Source: Muribaculaceae bacterium
GTDB lineage: Bacteria; Bacteroidota; Bacteroidia; Bacteroidales; Muribaculaceae
DNA length: 64,000 nt
Direction of reading: 5' to 3'
NCBI GenBank assembly: GCA_017477555.1
Contig: JAFUVK010000019.1
Location: 1-64,000, forward strand
Position numbers and translations under genes: made by a program. A model generated the notes under the pieces. It saw nothing but the letters and a program-made list of their open reading frames with translations, had not been told where the DNA came from and ran no database searches. Shown piece by piece: positions 17,444 to 27,245 of the stretch. How positions within the stretch are numbered: position 1 is the first letter of the stretch; each line of letters opens with the position of its first letter.

Positions 17444-19066
17444 ATGATGAAGCGTTCTGTGACATACCTTATTATGCTTCTGCTGTGGCTGGTGGCGATG
17501 GCCGTCACGTTACCGCCACAGTGGATGGCTATGTCCACCCTGCAGCTCTTCTATCAGGGCAACTACTTTCTGGACCATGAGCAGTCCGATAGCGCACTGC
17601 TGTGCTACTCGCTGGCCACACAGCGGCTAAAACCCGGCTTGAGTGCGGCCGACAAAGCCACCATTGCCGACTGCTACATCGGGCAGTGGAACGTCTACTT
17701 CCTCTACCAGTTTGACTACGAGAAGTCCTACGAGAGTCTGATGCGGGCCAAGGAAATCTATGATGAACTGGGACAGCCACAACCACGCATCGACATGGAG
17801 CTGGGCGGACTGTATGAGATTCTGGCCGAGCAGACCCAGATGAACTCCCTGAACTCGCAGGCCATCAAGTATTATCGGCAGGCCTTCACGTCGGCCATCC
17901 ACGAGCAGGACACTGCCACGGTCAACTTCGCCTTCCTGAACGCCGTCACACTGGCCTACCGCACCGACTCGATGGCTACCGTGACCGACCTGTGGCCGCA
18001 ATACAACCAGGTCAAGTTCTTGCCACACGAGCCGCTCACCGAGTTTTGCTGGCTCATCTATCAGGCCGAGGAGATGGCCGAAAGTGGAGCCTATCAGAAG
18101 GCTCTGGAACATGCCCACCGCGCCCTGCAGCTGCTGCCCGAACCCACCAAGCAGAATGCTCGCCAACAGTTCAGCGCCTACTATATCATCGCCGACGTCT
18201 ATGCTCGCCAGGGCGACAATGCCCATGCCATCGAGGCCATGAGCCAGGGACTGGCCGTGTCGGACGATGCCGACATCAAGGACAACTCGCTCATTGCCCT
18301 GCGTGTGCTGGGCAAGTTGTGCAGCCAGCAGGGCGACGAGGCCGCTGCCATGCGCTACAAGCAGCAACTGCTCGAGCTCAAGGACAGCATCATCAGCTAC
18401 AAGCAACTGCGCAACCTTAGCAACCTGGAGAACAACTACAAAATCACACGCATGAACGAGCTGATGGCCGAGGCCAATGCCCGCCAGCGGCAACAGAGCA
18501 TCGTCATCGTGGTCACCACACTGATTGCAGCCACCATCGCGGTGTTTCTGTTGGTTCTGTTCTCGCGCAACCGGCGTCTGCGCGAGGCCAATAAGCATCT
18601 GTACCAGAAAAACGTCGAACTCATCAACCTGGGCAAGCTGCAGCAAGAAAACACCGTGCCACAGGCCGGACCATCGCGCAAGAGCAACCTGCCCGACGAG
18701 GTCAAAGACCGACTCATGGCCGACATCGAGGCGTTCATGCAACACAGCGACGAAATCTATGACGCTAGCTTCGGGCTGGCCGAACTAGCCGAGCGCGTGC
18801 ACTCTAACACGGCCTATGTCTCACAGGCCATCAACGACCGCACGGGAGGCAACTTCAGCGCGTTTCTGGGCCGCTACCGCATCGTCGAGGCATGCCGCCG
18901 ACTGGACAACCGCGAGCAGTATGGCCACCTCACAGTCGAGGCCATTGGCGCCAGTGTGGGCTTCAAGTCCAAGACCACCTTCAGACAGTCGTTCAAGGCC
19001 GTGACAGGACTCAATCCCAGCGAGTATATGCGCCAGGCCAAGACATCCACTCCATCGGCCGAGTGA
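17444..19066 (+). CDS. TPR sensor with C-terminal AraC-type DNA-binding domain
   Basis: 540 aa from ATGATG at 17444. An N-terminal hydrophobic segment (signal or anchor, about 6-22) is followed by tetratricopeptide-like helices (about 30-340), one transmembrane helix (SIVIVVTTLIAATIAVFLLVLF, about 353-375), a short coiled coil, and a C-terminal AraC helix-turn-helix domain (about 425-530; LAELAERVHSNTAYVSQAIN and GASVGFKSKTTFRQSFKAVT). This is the one-component membrane regulator layout common in Bacteroidales, with a periplasmic TPR sensor controlling transcription directly. Targets are unknown; the secreted-protein genes just upstream are candidates. Confidence 0.85.
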   Translation: MMKRSVTYLIMLLLWLVAMAVTLPPQWMAMSTLQLFYQGNYFLDHEQSDSALLCYSLATQRLKPGLSAADKATIADCYIGQWNVYFLYQFDYEKSYESLMRAKEIYDELGQPQPRIDMELGGLYEILAEQTQMNSLNSQAIKYYRQAFTSAIHEQDTATVNFAFLNAVTLAYRTDSMATVTDLWPQYNQVKFLPHEPLTEFCWLIYQAEEMAESGAYQKALEHAHRALQLLPEPTKQNARQQFSAYYIIADVYARQGDNAHAIEAMSQGLAVSDDADIKDNSLIALRVLGKLCSQQGDEAAAMRYKQQLLELKDSIISYKQLRNLSNLENNYKITRMNELMAEANARQRQQSIVIVVTTLIAATIAVFLLVLFSRNRRLREANKHLYQKNVELINLGKLQQENTVPQAGPSRKSNLPDEVKDRLMADIEAFMQHSDEIYDASFGLAELAERVHSNTAYVSQAINDRTGGNFSAFLGRYRIVEACRRLDNREQYGHLTVEAIGASVGFKSKTTFRQSFKAVTGLNPSEYMRQAKTSTPSAE

Positions 19067-19080
19067 CACCTTAAAACTTT

Positions 19081-19323
19081 GAAGGTGTATCATAATTGTG
19101 AAAAATGTAGGGACTCGGCGTGCCGCATGATTGGATAATCTCGGCTGCACTTGGCATAGCTCGAGCTAGCTCGGCTCTGCGCTCGTTTGCACGAGATTTG
19201 TCCACTGTTGCCTGATTGCAATGGATTGTCCTGTAAATCAGAATATTCCATTATCCGATAAATCACGCAGCACGCTGCGTCCCTACCTTTGGGTGATCTG
19301 ATTTGATTTTTTGATACACCTTC
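19081..19323. mobile_element. MITE-like element with 12-bp terminal inverted repeats
   Basis: 243 bp bounded by GAAGGTGTATCA (19081-19092) and its exact complement (19312-19323). Inside, further nested inverted segments occur (GTAGGGAC/GTCCCTAC; ATTGGATAAT/ATTATCCGAT). No coding capacity. A shorter relative (91 bp) is at 54049-54139, sharing the sequence next to both ends. No target duplication is evident. Confidence 0.65.
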
Positions 19324-19366
19324 ATAGGGACTGTGGCTAATCACGCGGCACACCGCGTCCCCACTT

Positions 19367-19432
19367 GGCTCTTGTTGCGGCGGCCCCGTGGGGCCACTGC
19401 TGCTTTACGACAAGGGACAACTGGTATATAGT
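19367..19432 (+). repeat. dispersed repeat, inverted relative to 59637-59730
   Basis: GGCTCTTGTTGCGG, then GGCCCCGTGGGGCCACTGCT, then GGGACAACTGGTATATAG. The reverse complement of these blocks occurs in order at 59637-59730, where an extra hairpin is inserted. It lies directly upstream of the MATE promoter region, and the rest of the 19067-19499 gap is the MITE-like element. Confidence 0.7.
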
Positions 19433-19499
19433 TCCCCAAAACTATGTGCCGTGTGCTAAAAAAGCAGTAACTTTGCAGCCCCGTTTGTCAAGAGAAACT

Positions 19500-20870
19500 A
19501 TGGTCATGCACAATAACGAAAGTCTCAACCGTCTGGACAAGGCACCCATCGGGCGGCTGCTGTGGGAATATAGTGTGCCCGCTGTGGTGGGCATTGTGGT
19601 GATGTCGATCTACAACGTGATTGACCGCATCTTTATCGGGCATGGGGTGGGAGCCGATGCCATAGCCGGGCTGGCCATCACCTTTCCGGTGATGAATGTG
19701 AGCGCGGCCTTCGGGGTGCTCATCGGTGCCGGTGCCAGCACGCGCACGTCGATTGTGCTGGGACAGCGCAACCCCGACATGGCGCGTGTGATTCTGGGCA
19801 ACTCGATAGTGATGACGCTGATTTTCGGCACGTTCTACATTGCCATGTTTGCGCTGATGATGGACCCATTGCTGCGCTTGTTCGGTGCCAGCGACCAGTC
19901 GCTGCCTTATGCCCACGACTTCATGATGTACATCTTACCAGGACTGCTCATCAACAACATCACCTACTCGTTCAACAACGTGATGCGCGCCACGGGCTAT
20001 CCCAACAAGGCGATGTACACCATGTTTATCGGTGCAGGGCTTAACGTCATTCTGGCCCCTATCGCCATCTTTGTGCTGCACTGGGGCATCAAGGGTGCGG
20101 CCATAGCCACCGACATCTCGATGGGTGTGAGTGCGGCGTTTGTCATGGCGCACTTTTTCAACAAGAACCATGAGATTCACTTTACAGCCGGCACCTACCG
20201 GCTGCGGTGGTCGGTGTTGCGCCCCATCATTGCCATTGGTGCGGCTCCGTGCATTGTCAATACGGCCGGGTGTGTAATCAATGCCGTGATCAACAACACG
20301 GTCTACCGCTATGGTGGCGACTCGGCTGTGGCGGCCATAGGCATCTTCACGACGTTCACGCAACTGCTGGTCACTTTTGTCATTGGGGTGTGCATGGGCA
20401 TGCAGCCCATAGTGGGCTATAACTATGGTGCCCGTCGCTACGACCGTCTCAAGCGTGCTTTCTGGCTGTCGGCGGCGGTGTGTTCGGCGGTGTGCCTGGG
20501 GGGAGCATTGTTGTGCCAGCTGGCTCCCGAGGTGGTGACACGGCTGTTTACCGACGACGCGGCGCTGATTGCGGCTAGCAACAATGCGTTGCGCCTGACC
20601 ACATGGATGTTCTGGGTGGTGGGCTTCCAGATTGTAATCACCAACTTCTTTCAGTCGTTGGGCGAAGCGCGCAAGAGTATTATTATGAGTTTGATACGTC
20701 AGGTCATCTTCTTGTTGCCGCTGCTGTTCACCTTGCCCCGGTGGTGGGGCCTGAATGGTGTGTGGCTGTCGTTCCCCTTGAGCGACCTGGCGGCCACGTT
20801 GGTGTCGGTGGTGCTGTTGGTGATGGTGATGCGCCGCATCGACCAGATGCGGCTCGACAGTCGGCGCTAG
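19500..20870 (+). CDS. MATE family efflux transporter
   Basis: 456 aa from ATG at 19500 (or the ATG two codons later). Twelve predicted membrane helices in two bundles; MATE signatures are RLLWEYSVPAVVGIVVMSIY near the N-terminus and GMQPIVGYNYGARRYDRLKRAF at about residue 300. It exports cationic or organic compounds using a Na+ or H+ gradient; substrate cannot be told. A -7 box TAACTTTG (19468-19475) stands 24 bases before the ATG. Longer in-frame extension upstream runs through a dispersed repeat and is not coding. Confidence 0.9.
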   Translation: MVMHNNESLNRLDKAPIGRLLWEYSVPAVVGIVVMSIYNVIDRIFIGHGVGADAIAGLAITFPVMNVSAAFGVLIGAGASTRTSIVLGQRNPDMARVILGNSIVMTLIFGTFYIAMFALMMDPLLRLFGASDQSLPYAHDFMMYILPGLLINNITYSFNNVMRATGYPNKAMYTMFIGAGLNVILAPIAIFVLHWGIKGAAIATDISMGVSAAFVMAHFFNKNHEIHFTAGTYRLRWSVLRPIIAIGAAPCIVNTAGCVINAVINNTVYRYGGDSAVAAIGIFTTFTQLLVTFVIGVCMGMQPIVGYNYGARRYDRLKRAFWLSAAVCSAVCLGGALLCQLAPEVVTRLFTDDAALIAASNNALRLTTWMFWVVGFQIVITNFFQSLGEARKSIIMSLIRQVIFLLPLLFTLPRWWGLNGVWLSFPLSDLAATLVSVVLLVMVMRRIDQMRLDSRR

Positions 20871-20968
20871 TCGCCAGCGACCTTATCAGGCCTTACTTAT
20901 TGTGGGGGCAGTAGTCGACCAATAGCCAAAATGATTTGTAGATTATTAAATATGAATTAGATAGAACG

Positions 20969-21931
20969 ATGCGTGCGTTGATCACATTCTTGAAAAATTG
21001 GACCTTGCCCAGCGCCATCGTTGTGGGCACGGTTCTATATCTGGTCTTTGCCTATGTGCCGGCCCTGGATGGGGCCGCGAGGTTTTTCGACCCGATTTTC
21101 GATGCCATCTTCCCGCTGTTCATGGCCATGATCTTGTTTGTCACATTCTGCCGCATCGACTTCCACCGCATGCGCCCGGCCGCATGGCATGGCTGGTTGA
21201 CGGTGTTGCAGCTGATGCTGGTGTTGCTGGTGGCGGCGGGCATCCTGTTGCTGGACATGACTGCCAGCGACCGGGTGCTGATGGAGAGCATCCTCACTTG
21301 CATCATTGCCCCTGGTGCCGCCGCGGCGGCTGTGGTGACGGCCAAGTTGGGTGGCGACCTCGAGACGATGACCACCTACACCTTTGTGTCCAACTTTGTG
21401 ACGGCACTGATGGTGCCGTTGGTGTTCCCGATGATTGACCCCAGTGCACACATCAGCTTCTGGTCGGCGTTCTTTGCTATCTTGGGCAAGGTGTGCCTGG
21501 TGCTGCTGGTGCCCATGGCTGCGGCCTATGTAGTCAAGCACTGGATGAGCCGGCTGCATGCCTGGATACTGAGTGTGCCCGACCTCTCGTTCTACATGTG
21601 GGGCATCTCGCTGACCATCGTCACTGGGTCCACCATCAAGTATATCCTGCATGCCGACACCACCCCGGGCTTTGTGCTTACCATTGCTGCCATCTCGCTG
21701 GTGCTGTGTCTGGTGCAGTTTGCCCTGGGGCGATATGTGGGCCGCTTTTTCGGCACCACCATTGAGTCCGGGCAAGGGTTGGGGCAGAAGAACACCGCCT
21801 TTGCCGTATGGATTGCTTATACCTATCTCAATCCGCTGTGCTCTGTGGGCCCCGGATGCTACATCTTGTGGCAGAATGCCGTCAACAGTATTGAGATTTG
21901 GCATCAGCGCAAGGTTCAAGGCGTAATATAG
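20969..21931 (+). CDS. bile acid:sodium symporter (BASS)-like transporter
   Basis: 320 aa with about ten hydrophobic segments. Sequence features recall the BASS/ArsB-like fold: CIIAPGAAAAAVVTAKLGGD (about 112-131) and the late GQGLGQKNTAFAVWIAYTYL (about 270-289), which resembles the crossover region of the second bundle. An inner-membrane importer for an organic anion is likely; bile acids are only one possibility. It lies about 100 bp after the MATE gene in the same direction, with AT-rich spacer and no clear promoter. Confidence 0.7.
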   Translation: MRALITFLKNWTLPSAIVVGTVLYLVFAYVPALDGAARFFDPIFDAIFPLFMAMILFVTFCRIDFHRMRPAAWHGWLTVLQLMLVLLVAAGILLLDMTASDRVLMESILTCIIAPGAAAAAVVTAKLGGDLETMTTYTFVSNFVTALMVPLVFPMIDPSAHISFWSAFFAILGKVCLVLLVPMAAAYVVKHWMSRLHAWILSVPDLSFYMWGISLTIVTGSTIKYILHADTTPGFVLTIAAISLVLCLVQFALGRYVGRFFGTTIESGQGLGQKNTAFAVWIAYTYLNPLCSVGPGCYILWQNAVNSIEIWHQRKVQGVI

Positions 21932-22059
21932 TTTAAAGTTAATAGTTTATTGATTATAGTTAAGCTCAATGCATAATGCTCAATCATGTAACGGCTTTAC
22001 TACTTTGCTACTGACAAGAAGCTGCTTTAGAAACTTAACTGAATTATCAATTATAATAT

Positions 22060-22974
22060 ATGAACTACCAACAGATTTTAGAGAGCATCAGGCGCGACAT
22101 CGAGCCGCTCAAGTGTGAGGGCAAGCAGGCCGACTACATCCCTGCGCTGGCAGCCGTCGACCCCGACCAGTGGGGCATATGCATCGACACGCTCGATGGC
22201 CATCAGTATAAGTTGGGCGACGCCAATGTGCCGTTCTCGCTGCAAAGCATCAGCAAGGTCTTTGCACTGACCATGGCTTTGAGCCTGGCCGGCGACGACC
22301 TGTGGCAACGCATGGGCAAGGAACCCAGCGGCACGGCATTCAACTCGCTCATTCAGCTCGAGCTCGAGCACGGCAAGCCGCGCAACCCGTTTATCAACGC
22401 CGGGGCCATCGTCATGGCCGACCTGCTGGTCGAGCGTCTGTCCAATCCCGAGCAGGCTTTCATCAACCTGGCGCGCGACTTGAGTGGCCAGCCTAGCATC
22501 GACTATAACTTCGAGGTGGCGCGATCGGAGCATGGTGTGGCTTACCTGAACACCGCCATTGCCAACCTGCTCAAGTATCATGGCAACATTGTGGGCGATA
22601 TCGACCGTGTGTTGCGCTTCTACTTCATGATGTGCTCCATCGAGATGAGTTGTGAGCAGCTGGCGCATGCTTTCCTGGCCTTTGCCAACCATCGTGAACC
22701 GTTTGACCATGCAGGATTCCGTCTTACCGCCTCGCAAGTCAAGCGCATGAACGCCATCATGCAGACGTGCGGCTTCTACGACGAGGCGGGCGAGTTTTCT
22801 TACCTTGTGGGACTGCCGGGCAAGAGTGGTGTGGGCGGTGGCATCGCTGCCGTCTTTCCGGGGCAGTATAGCGTGGCGGTGTGGAGTCCTCGGCTCAATG
22901 CCAAGGGCAACTCGGTGATGGGCTTGAAGAGCTTGGAGTTGCTCACCACCCAATCGCGGCAGAGCATATTCTGA
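22060..22974 (+). CDS. glsA: glutaminase A
   Basis: 304 aa, full length for the serine-dependent glutaminase family (glutamine to glutamate plus ammonia). The SxxK pair is in FSLQSISKVFAL (S63, K66); other conserved blocks are GTAFNSLIQLE, PRNPFINAGAI, the NTAIANLLK segment, and the C-terminal GLPGKSGVGGGI and GNSVMG. Cytosolic. The 128-bp upstream spacer is AT-rich with the TTAATAGTTTAT words common in this genome. Confidence 0.95.
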   Translation: MNYQQILESIRRDIEPLKCEGKQADYIPALAAVDPDQWGICIDTLDGHQYKLGDANVPFSLQSISKVFALTMALSLAGDDLWQRMGKEPSGTAFNSLIQLELEHGKPRNPFINAGAIVMADLLVERLSNPEQAFINLARDLSGQPSIDYNFEVARSEHGVAYLNTAIANLLKYHGNIVGDIDRVLRFYFMMCSIEMSCEQLAHAFLAFANHREPFDHAGFRLTASQVKRMNAIMQTCGFYDEAGEFSYLVGLPGKSGVGGGIAAVFPGQYSVAVWSPRLNAKGNSVMGLKSLELLTTQSRQSIF

Positions 22975-23174
22975 TCGTGGTACAGATTCTTTTTCTGTTC
23001 AATCCATGTCATCTGTTGTCGAGGTTGATGGGAACAAAGGTCAGGCACTTTGTACCGCATCTAATCGGGCAAATAATCCACATAAGACAGAACAAGTCAT
23101 CCACAAACAACCGAAAAATCGCCCACAAATAAGCGAAAACGAGTGCTTATTAAGAACTAAATTCAAGTTTCGCA

Positions 23175-23252
23175 AGTAGCTACTTTTCGGCAGTTAAAGG
23201 AGTTAAGTGGTGGGGTAGTGTAGGGGCGGCATCCCTATGCCGTCCCTACTAC
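23175..23252 (+). repeat. intergenic repeats between glsA and the 759-aa protein gene
   Basis: The 33-bp block at 23175-23207 recurs in reverse complement at 33680-33712 with one mismatch. It is followed by a GGCGGCAT-CCCT-ATGCCGTCC hairpin (about 23226-23247) related to the palindrome at 331-355 and 59567-59586. The remainder of 22975-23347 holds no visible gene; the two flanking genes converge here. Confidence 0.7.
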
Positions 23253-23347
23253 CTTACTACTTAACTACTCCAGAAACTTGAGGATGTTACATGTGCCCTT
23301 GTCGAAATTGGTGAAGCAACTACTAATCTCTTATGCATTATGTGTGA

Positions 23348-25627
23348 TTACGGGACGAGCACTTTGCGGGCGGTGCCGTCGCTCATCTTGACGATGACGA
23401 TGCCGTGGTGGCTGCCGTCAATGCGCTTGCCGTCGATGCTGTAGCGTGCCAACTCGTGAGCACTGCCATCGCGCACCTCGGTGACGGCGCTCTGCACCAG
23501 GTTGTCGATGCGGAAGGCGGGGCTCAGCGTCTGCTCCTGCCAGTTGCCCGCCTCGTCTACCAGGCGGAACTTCAGGTCAAACCATCCGTTCTCGCTCTCA
23601 CGATTGACCGATGACAGCGAACCTTGATAGAAGAATCCCATGCCGGGAATGTCGTCATATTCCTCTTGATGCTCGATGCCTTCCAGTGGCTGCCACTCGT
23701 CGCTGCCGTAGGGGGCGTATGACACCTCAACCGTCATCGGCTGGCACTCTTTGTAGTCCCAATTGCTCTCATAGCCATATTCGGTCATGTAGGTTATTGA
23801 ACGGGGGTCAAAGTCGCCTCCAGCGAACATGATGGTGCCACCATCGGGCATGTCGAAGCGGTCGGTCACGTTGTTCTCCGCATCGCGGAACTGCAACATC
23901 GTCAACAAGGGAGGATTCTGGTCTTCTTTTGTCTGGTCAAAGTAGACCGTTGTTACATTCTTGCCAGGGATGCCATCGACTGCAACATTCTCGTTCGTGA
24001 ACTCAAATTCGTAGTTACCATCGGGTTTCACACCTACCCACGACATACGCAGGCTGTCCAACGCATGCTTGCCGCTATATATCTGCTCGCCGTTATACTT
24101 GGCGGTCATGGTCGAGAATAAATCGCCCGAGCCGATTTGTTCGCCGTTCCTGCCCACATGGCTGGCGAACATAATAATCATGTTGGCGTTGCGCCATTGG
24201 TTCCAGGCATTGCGCGAATCGAAAGAAACCAGCGGGCAATTATTGCCAATGATGCCTTTCTTCTGCTCGTAAGCGTAACTGAACATGGGGTGTGGAGGAT
24301 AGTCCTCCTTCCAGATGCCGATTTCTGAAGTGCGCATGACGCCACTGTGCACCAGACACTCAAGGCTGCGGTCTTGATTGATCATGACTTCCGGTCCTAC
24401 GATAGCAGCCCAATTAAGCATCGAGTCAACAAGCACCACAGGGTTGCCATTCTCGTCCACATACTCAAATCGATTAACAACCCACTGTTCCCAGTCCTTC
24501 ACTCGTAACAAGACCGAGAGATTGACACCTTCAAGCCGCTCTTGGCCACTCTTAGCGGCATTGATCATTACCCGAGCCATTCCGTCATCGCCAACGGACT
24601 TATCACTTTGTGCATCACCAAAATATTCTGAAGAATTATCTAAGTAGGTATTGCTAGCCACACCGAAGGTCGGATTCTCGACCGACTTAATCCCTTTAGG
24701 GGTGCGTTGGATTTGCTCCTCGTAGACCACATAGCCACTGGCATCGTTACGCAACGGGAACGGCCCTGCACCACCGCAAGTCAACTTGTTGATGTAGATC
24801 ATGCCCTCAAAGTCTAATGTCCTCTCATCAACTACATAGTTGTATCGGTCGCTCAACTTGTTGACATAGTAGAAAGCGGCACCATAAGCTTGTCCCTCAG
24901 GTTTTCCACCATAACCGAAAGATAACTCGCTTACATTGCCATAGCCATCCAGCCTCAAAAACAATATGCCACGGCCTTGCTTGAGATTGCCGTCTTCAAT
25001 TACCTCGTACCAGGGGTCTTGATCAAGCGGGCGGATGGTCTGTGGAACCAGCAACTGATTGTTGTTGTCATATAGTTCCCAGCACACCCTGTCCTGAACA
25101 TCGAGAACATTGAGATAGATGGTCGTATCTTTGTCGATAGTCACCAGTTCGTCGATGTGCAAAAGCTGACGATAGTCTCCTTGTTGTCCATAGGTATTGG
25201 TATAAAGATCGTAAGTGCCAAAAGGGACTTTGACAATAATACCCTTGGACAGATTGCCTGCTTGCGTATACATATCGGGATGCCACAGTTGAGACCATTC
25301 AGGGTTGTAGACCATCACCGATCCCACATAGTAATTACCTAATTCTTCTTCCTGCAGATTATACATGAGTGTGACGGTTGCAGTGTCGGTAGACCCGCCC
25401 TCGGTAAGGATTGGAGATTGTTGTGGATTATAATAGCGGAAGTTGCCTTGTTGTTGTGCTTCCGATGCGTTCTTGCTGACTTGCTTGGCGGGCGTGTAGA
25501 CAGCTTTGCCTTTCTGTTGCTCCATCTTGACCACATCGCAGGCGCGTTGCGGCTGCTTGGGCTGGGCAGCCATTGACATAGCCATCAAGCAGAGCACAGC
25601 CATGAGGAGAGTAATTTTCTGTTTCAT
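23348..25627 (-). CDS. secreted protein of unknown function with C-terminal sorting-like module
   Basis: 759 aa from ATG at 25627 (MKQKITLLMAVLCLMAMSMA, signal peptide); longer in-frame starts reach into non-coding DNA. The N-terminal part contains a beta-rich carbohydrate- or metal-free domain I cannot name; residues near 560-690 (RDAENNVTDRFDMPDGGTIM and following) look like Ig-like sandwiches. The end, ARYSIDGKRI..GIVIVKMSDG..KVLVP, is the terminal module common on secreted Bacteroidales proteins. The middle is AT-richer than the 3' end. No enzyme motif is seen. Confidence 0.7.
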   Translation of the reverse strand: MKQKITLLMAVLCLMAMSMAAQPKQPQRACDVVKMEQQKGKAVYTPAKQVSKNASEAQQQGNFRYYNPQQSPILTEGGSTDTATVTLMYNLQEEELGNYYVGSVMVYNPEWSQLWHPDMYTQAGNLSKGIIVKVPFGTYDLYTNTYGQQGDYRQLLHIDELVTIDKDTTIYLNVLDVQDRVCWELYDNNNQLLVPQTIRPLDQDPWYEVIEDGNLKQGRGILFLRLDGYGNVSELSFGYGGKPEGQAYGAAFYYVNKLSDRYNYVVDERTLDFEGMIYINKLTCGGAGPFPLRNDASGYVVYEEQIQRTPKGIKSVENPTFGVASNTYLDNSSEYFGDAQSDKSVGDDGMARVMINAAKSGQERLEGVNLSVLLRVKDWEQWVVNRFEYVDENGNPVVLVDSMLNWAAIVGPEVMINQDRSLECLVHSGVMRTSEIGIWKEDYPPHPMFSYAYEQKKGIIGNNCPLVSFDSRNAWNQWRNANMIIMFASHVGRNGEQIGSGDLFSTMTAKYNGEQIYSGKHALDSLRMSWVGVKPDGNYEFEFTNENVAVDGIPGKNVTTVYFDQTKEDQNPPLLTMLQFRDAENNVTDRFDMPDGGTIMFAGGDFDPRSITYMTEYGYESNWDYKECQPMTVEVSYAPYGSDEWQPLEGIEHQEEYDDIPGMGFFYQGSLSSVNRESENGWFDLKFRLVDEAGNWQEQTLSPAFRIDNLVQSAVTEVRDGSAHELARYSIDGKRIDGSHHGIVIVKMSDGTARKVLVP

Positions 25628-25877
25628 AGTTGGGTTGTTTTTAAGTGTTAGACAAAAGCCCAAGGGTGCACCGCGCGAATGACCTTCGGGCAATGCAAAG
25701 TTGAGGATAATCGGCGGAGCCTCCAAATTTTTCGGGCACTTTTTTTCGGAGCTTGTTACAAATTTCAAAGTGGTAAGACGGTGTGAAACAATTGTTTATG
25801 CTGCGGCGATGCTGCTAAATACACCTCGTTTTGTAACACTCGTGTCCTCGAATTTCACGCAGATACCGCTGTTTTTT

Positions 25878-25926
25878 AGACAGAAGGACAGAAAAATTTA
25901 AGGACAAAAGATTAGACAGAAGAACA
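25878..25926 (+). repeat. AGACAGAAGGACAGAA-type repeat, left of YhcG gene
   Basis: Short tandem words (AGACAGAAGGACAGAAAAAT, AAGGACAAAAG, TTAGACAGAAGAACA) that recur at 27136-27245 beyond the other end of the nuclease gene. Complementary words (TTTGTCCTT, GTCTTC) follow at 25952-25990 and 27263-27335, so each side can fold on itself. The rest of the 25628-25985 gap shows no gene. Confidence 0.65.
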
Positions 25927-25985
25927 TTGGGGTTAATTACGAATTGTGCTTTTGTCCTTTATGTCTTCACATTTTGAGCAAGTCC

Positions 25986-27041
25986 TTATTCTGTTGTGTT
26001 GCGTTGCATCAGTTGCTTGACCTGATTGATTTCTTGGGCAAGTTGGTCAGAGGTGGGAAGATAAAGTTGGTATTCACTGGCCAGAATGGTTTTGTTGGCT
26101 TCGGGCAGACTCATTCTGACCACCGTGTCATTCTTCTCGGAACACAACAAGATGCCAATAGTGGGATTCTCGTCGGGCAATTTCTCACATCTGTCAAAGT
26201 AATTGACATACATTTGCAGTTGTCCCAAGTCTTGATGAGTCAGTTTATCCGTCTTCAGTTCAAAGACCACAAAGCAGCGTAATAGCCTGTTGTAGAAAAC
26301 TAGGTCAGCGAAGAACTCGTCATCTTCCAACAAGATTCGTTTCTGCCGGGCGACAAACGAGAATCCTTTGCCAAGTTCAAGCAAGAAGTCGGTGAGATGC
26401 GTCATGATGGCGCCCTCCAAATCTTTCTCGTAGTAACTGGCCTCGCGATGCAGTCCCAGAAATTCCAGCACCATTGGGTCTTTGATGACCTCGGTGGGTG
26501 ACTCTGGCATTCGTTCCTTGCGGGCAATGGCCAGCACGCTCTCCTTATCGCTACTGGCCAGCAGTCGCTCGTAAAGGTTGACATTGATCTGACGCTGTGT
26601 CTCCCGACCAGTCCATGCGTTGTTTACTGACTCTAGTTCATAGAACTCGCGTTTGTCATTATCTGCAATCTGAATCAACATTCGGTATTGACTCCAGTTC
26701 AATTGTGAACGCAGTGCGTTCCCATTTGGATAAGTGCGATAAAATTGGCGACAAAACTTGAGTTGTCGTTCACTAAATCCTGTCCCATATTCAGGCTCGA
26801 TGACCTTAGCCAAGTTGCGGATAAGGTAGGTGCCATAGTCGGCGCGGTCCTTTCCTTGCTGCTCTTGCTCGAAGATGCGCCTTCCCAGTTGCCAATACAT
26901 CTGCACACGGCAGAAGTCAACGCTCCTGACGGCATGGCTCCGTGCTGTTTCAATAATCTGCCTGACATCATCAAAGAATGTGTCTAATTTCAAGGGCTCA
27001 ACTGCAGATTGCAGCGAGGATAATTCTTGTTTCTTGCTCAT
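25986..27041 (-). CDS. PDDEXK nuclease domain protein, DUF1016/YhcG family
   Basis: 351 aa from ATG at 27041. The N-terminal DUF1016 helical domain (about 20-175; MYWQLGRRIFEQEQQGKDRADYGTYLIRNLAKVI style) and the C-terminal PD-(D/E)XK core with D246 (FADLVFYN) and ELK (E261, K263) are both intact. YhcG-family proteins are putative nucleases frequently found near restriction-modification and other defence genes. Here it stands alone, with its own promoter, bracketed by GGACAGAA repeats on both sides, which suggests acquisition as a cassette. Confidence 0.88.
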   Translation of the reverse strand: MSKKQELSSLQSAVEPLKLDTFFDDVRQIIETARSHAVRSVDFCRVQMYWQLGRRIFEQEQQGKDRADYGTYLIRNLAKVIEPEYGTGFSERQLKFCRQFYRTYPNGNALRSQLNWSQYRMLIQIADNDKREFYELESVNNAWTGRETQRQINVNLYERLLASSDKESVLAIARKERMPESPTEVIKDPMVLEFLGLHREASYYEKDLEGAIMTHLTDFLLELGKGFSFVARQKRILLEDDEFFADLVFYNRLLRCFVVFELKTDKLTHQDLGQLQMYVNYFDRCEKLPDENPTIGILLCSEKNDTVVRMSLPEANKTILASEYQLYLPTSDQLAQEINQVKQLMQRNTTE

Positions 27042-27068
27042 GGAAATGCGTAGCTTGATTAGTCCCTG

Positions 27069-27100
27069 CAAAGATACACATTCTTGGTTAGATTAGCAAA
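27069..27100 (-). promoter_or_regulatory. promoter of YhcG-family gene
   Basis: Minus strand: TTTG (27097-27100), 20 bases, TATCTTTG (27069-27076). ATG 27 bases downstream of the -7 box. Confidence 0.75.
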
Positions 27101-27135
27101 TGCCCCACTTGCAAAGACCATGGACTCTTCTAGCC

Positions 27136-27245
27136 AGAAGAACATAAGGACAGAAATATTTAAGGACAGAAAAAATTAAGGACAGAAGTTTAGACAAAAG
27201 GACAAAAGGACAGAAATATTTTAGGACAGAAGTTTAGACAGAACA
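27136..27245 (+). repeat. GGACAGAA tandem-word repeat, right of YhcG gene
   Basis: At least six GGACA(G/A)AA words and two TTTAGACA words in 110 bp, matching the left block at 25878-25926; blocks such as GGACAGAAATATTT occur twice. The remaining DNA to 27363 carries the complementary words and no gene. Confidence 0.7.
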
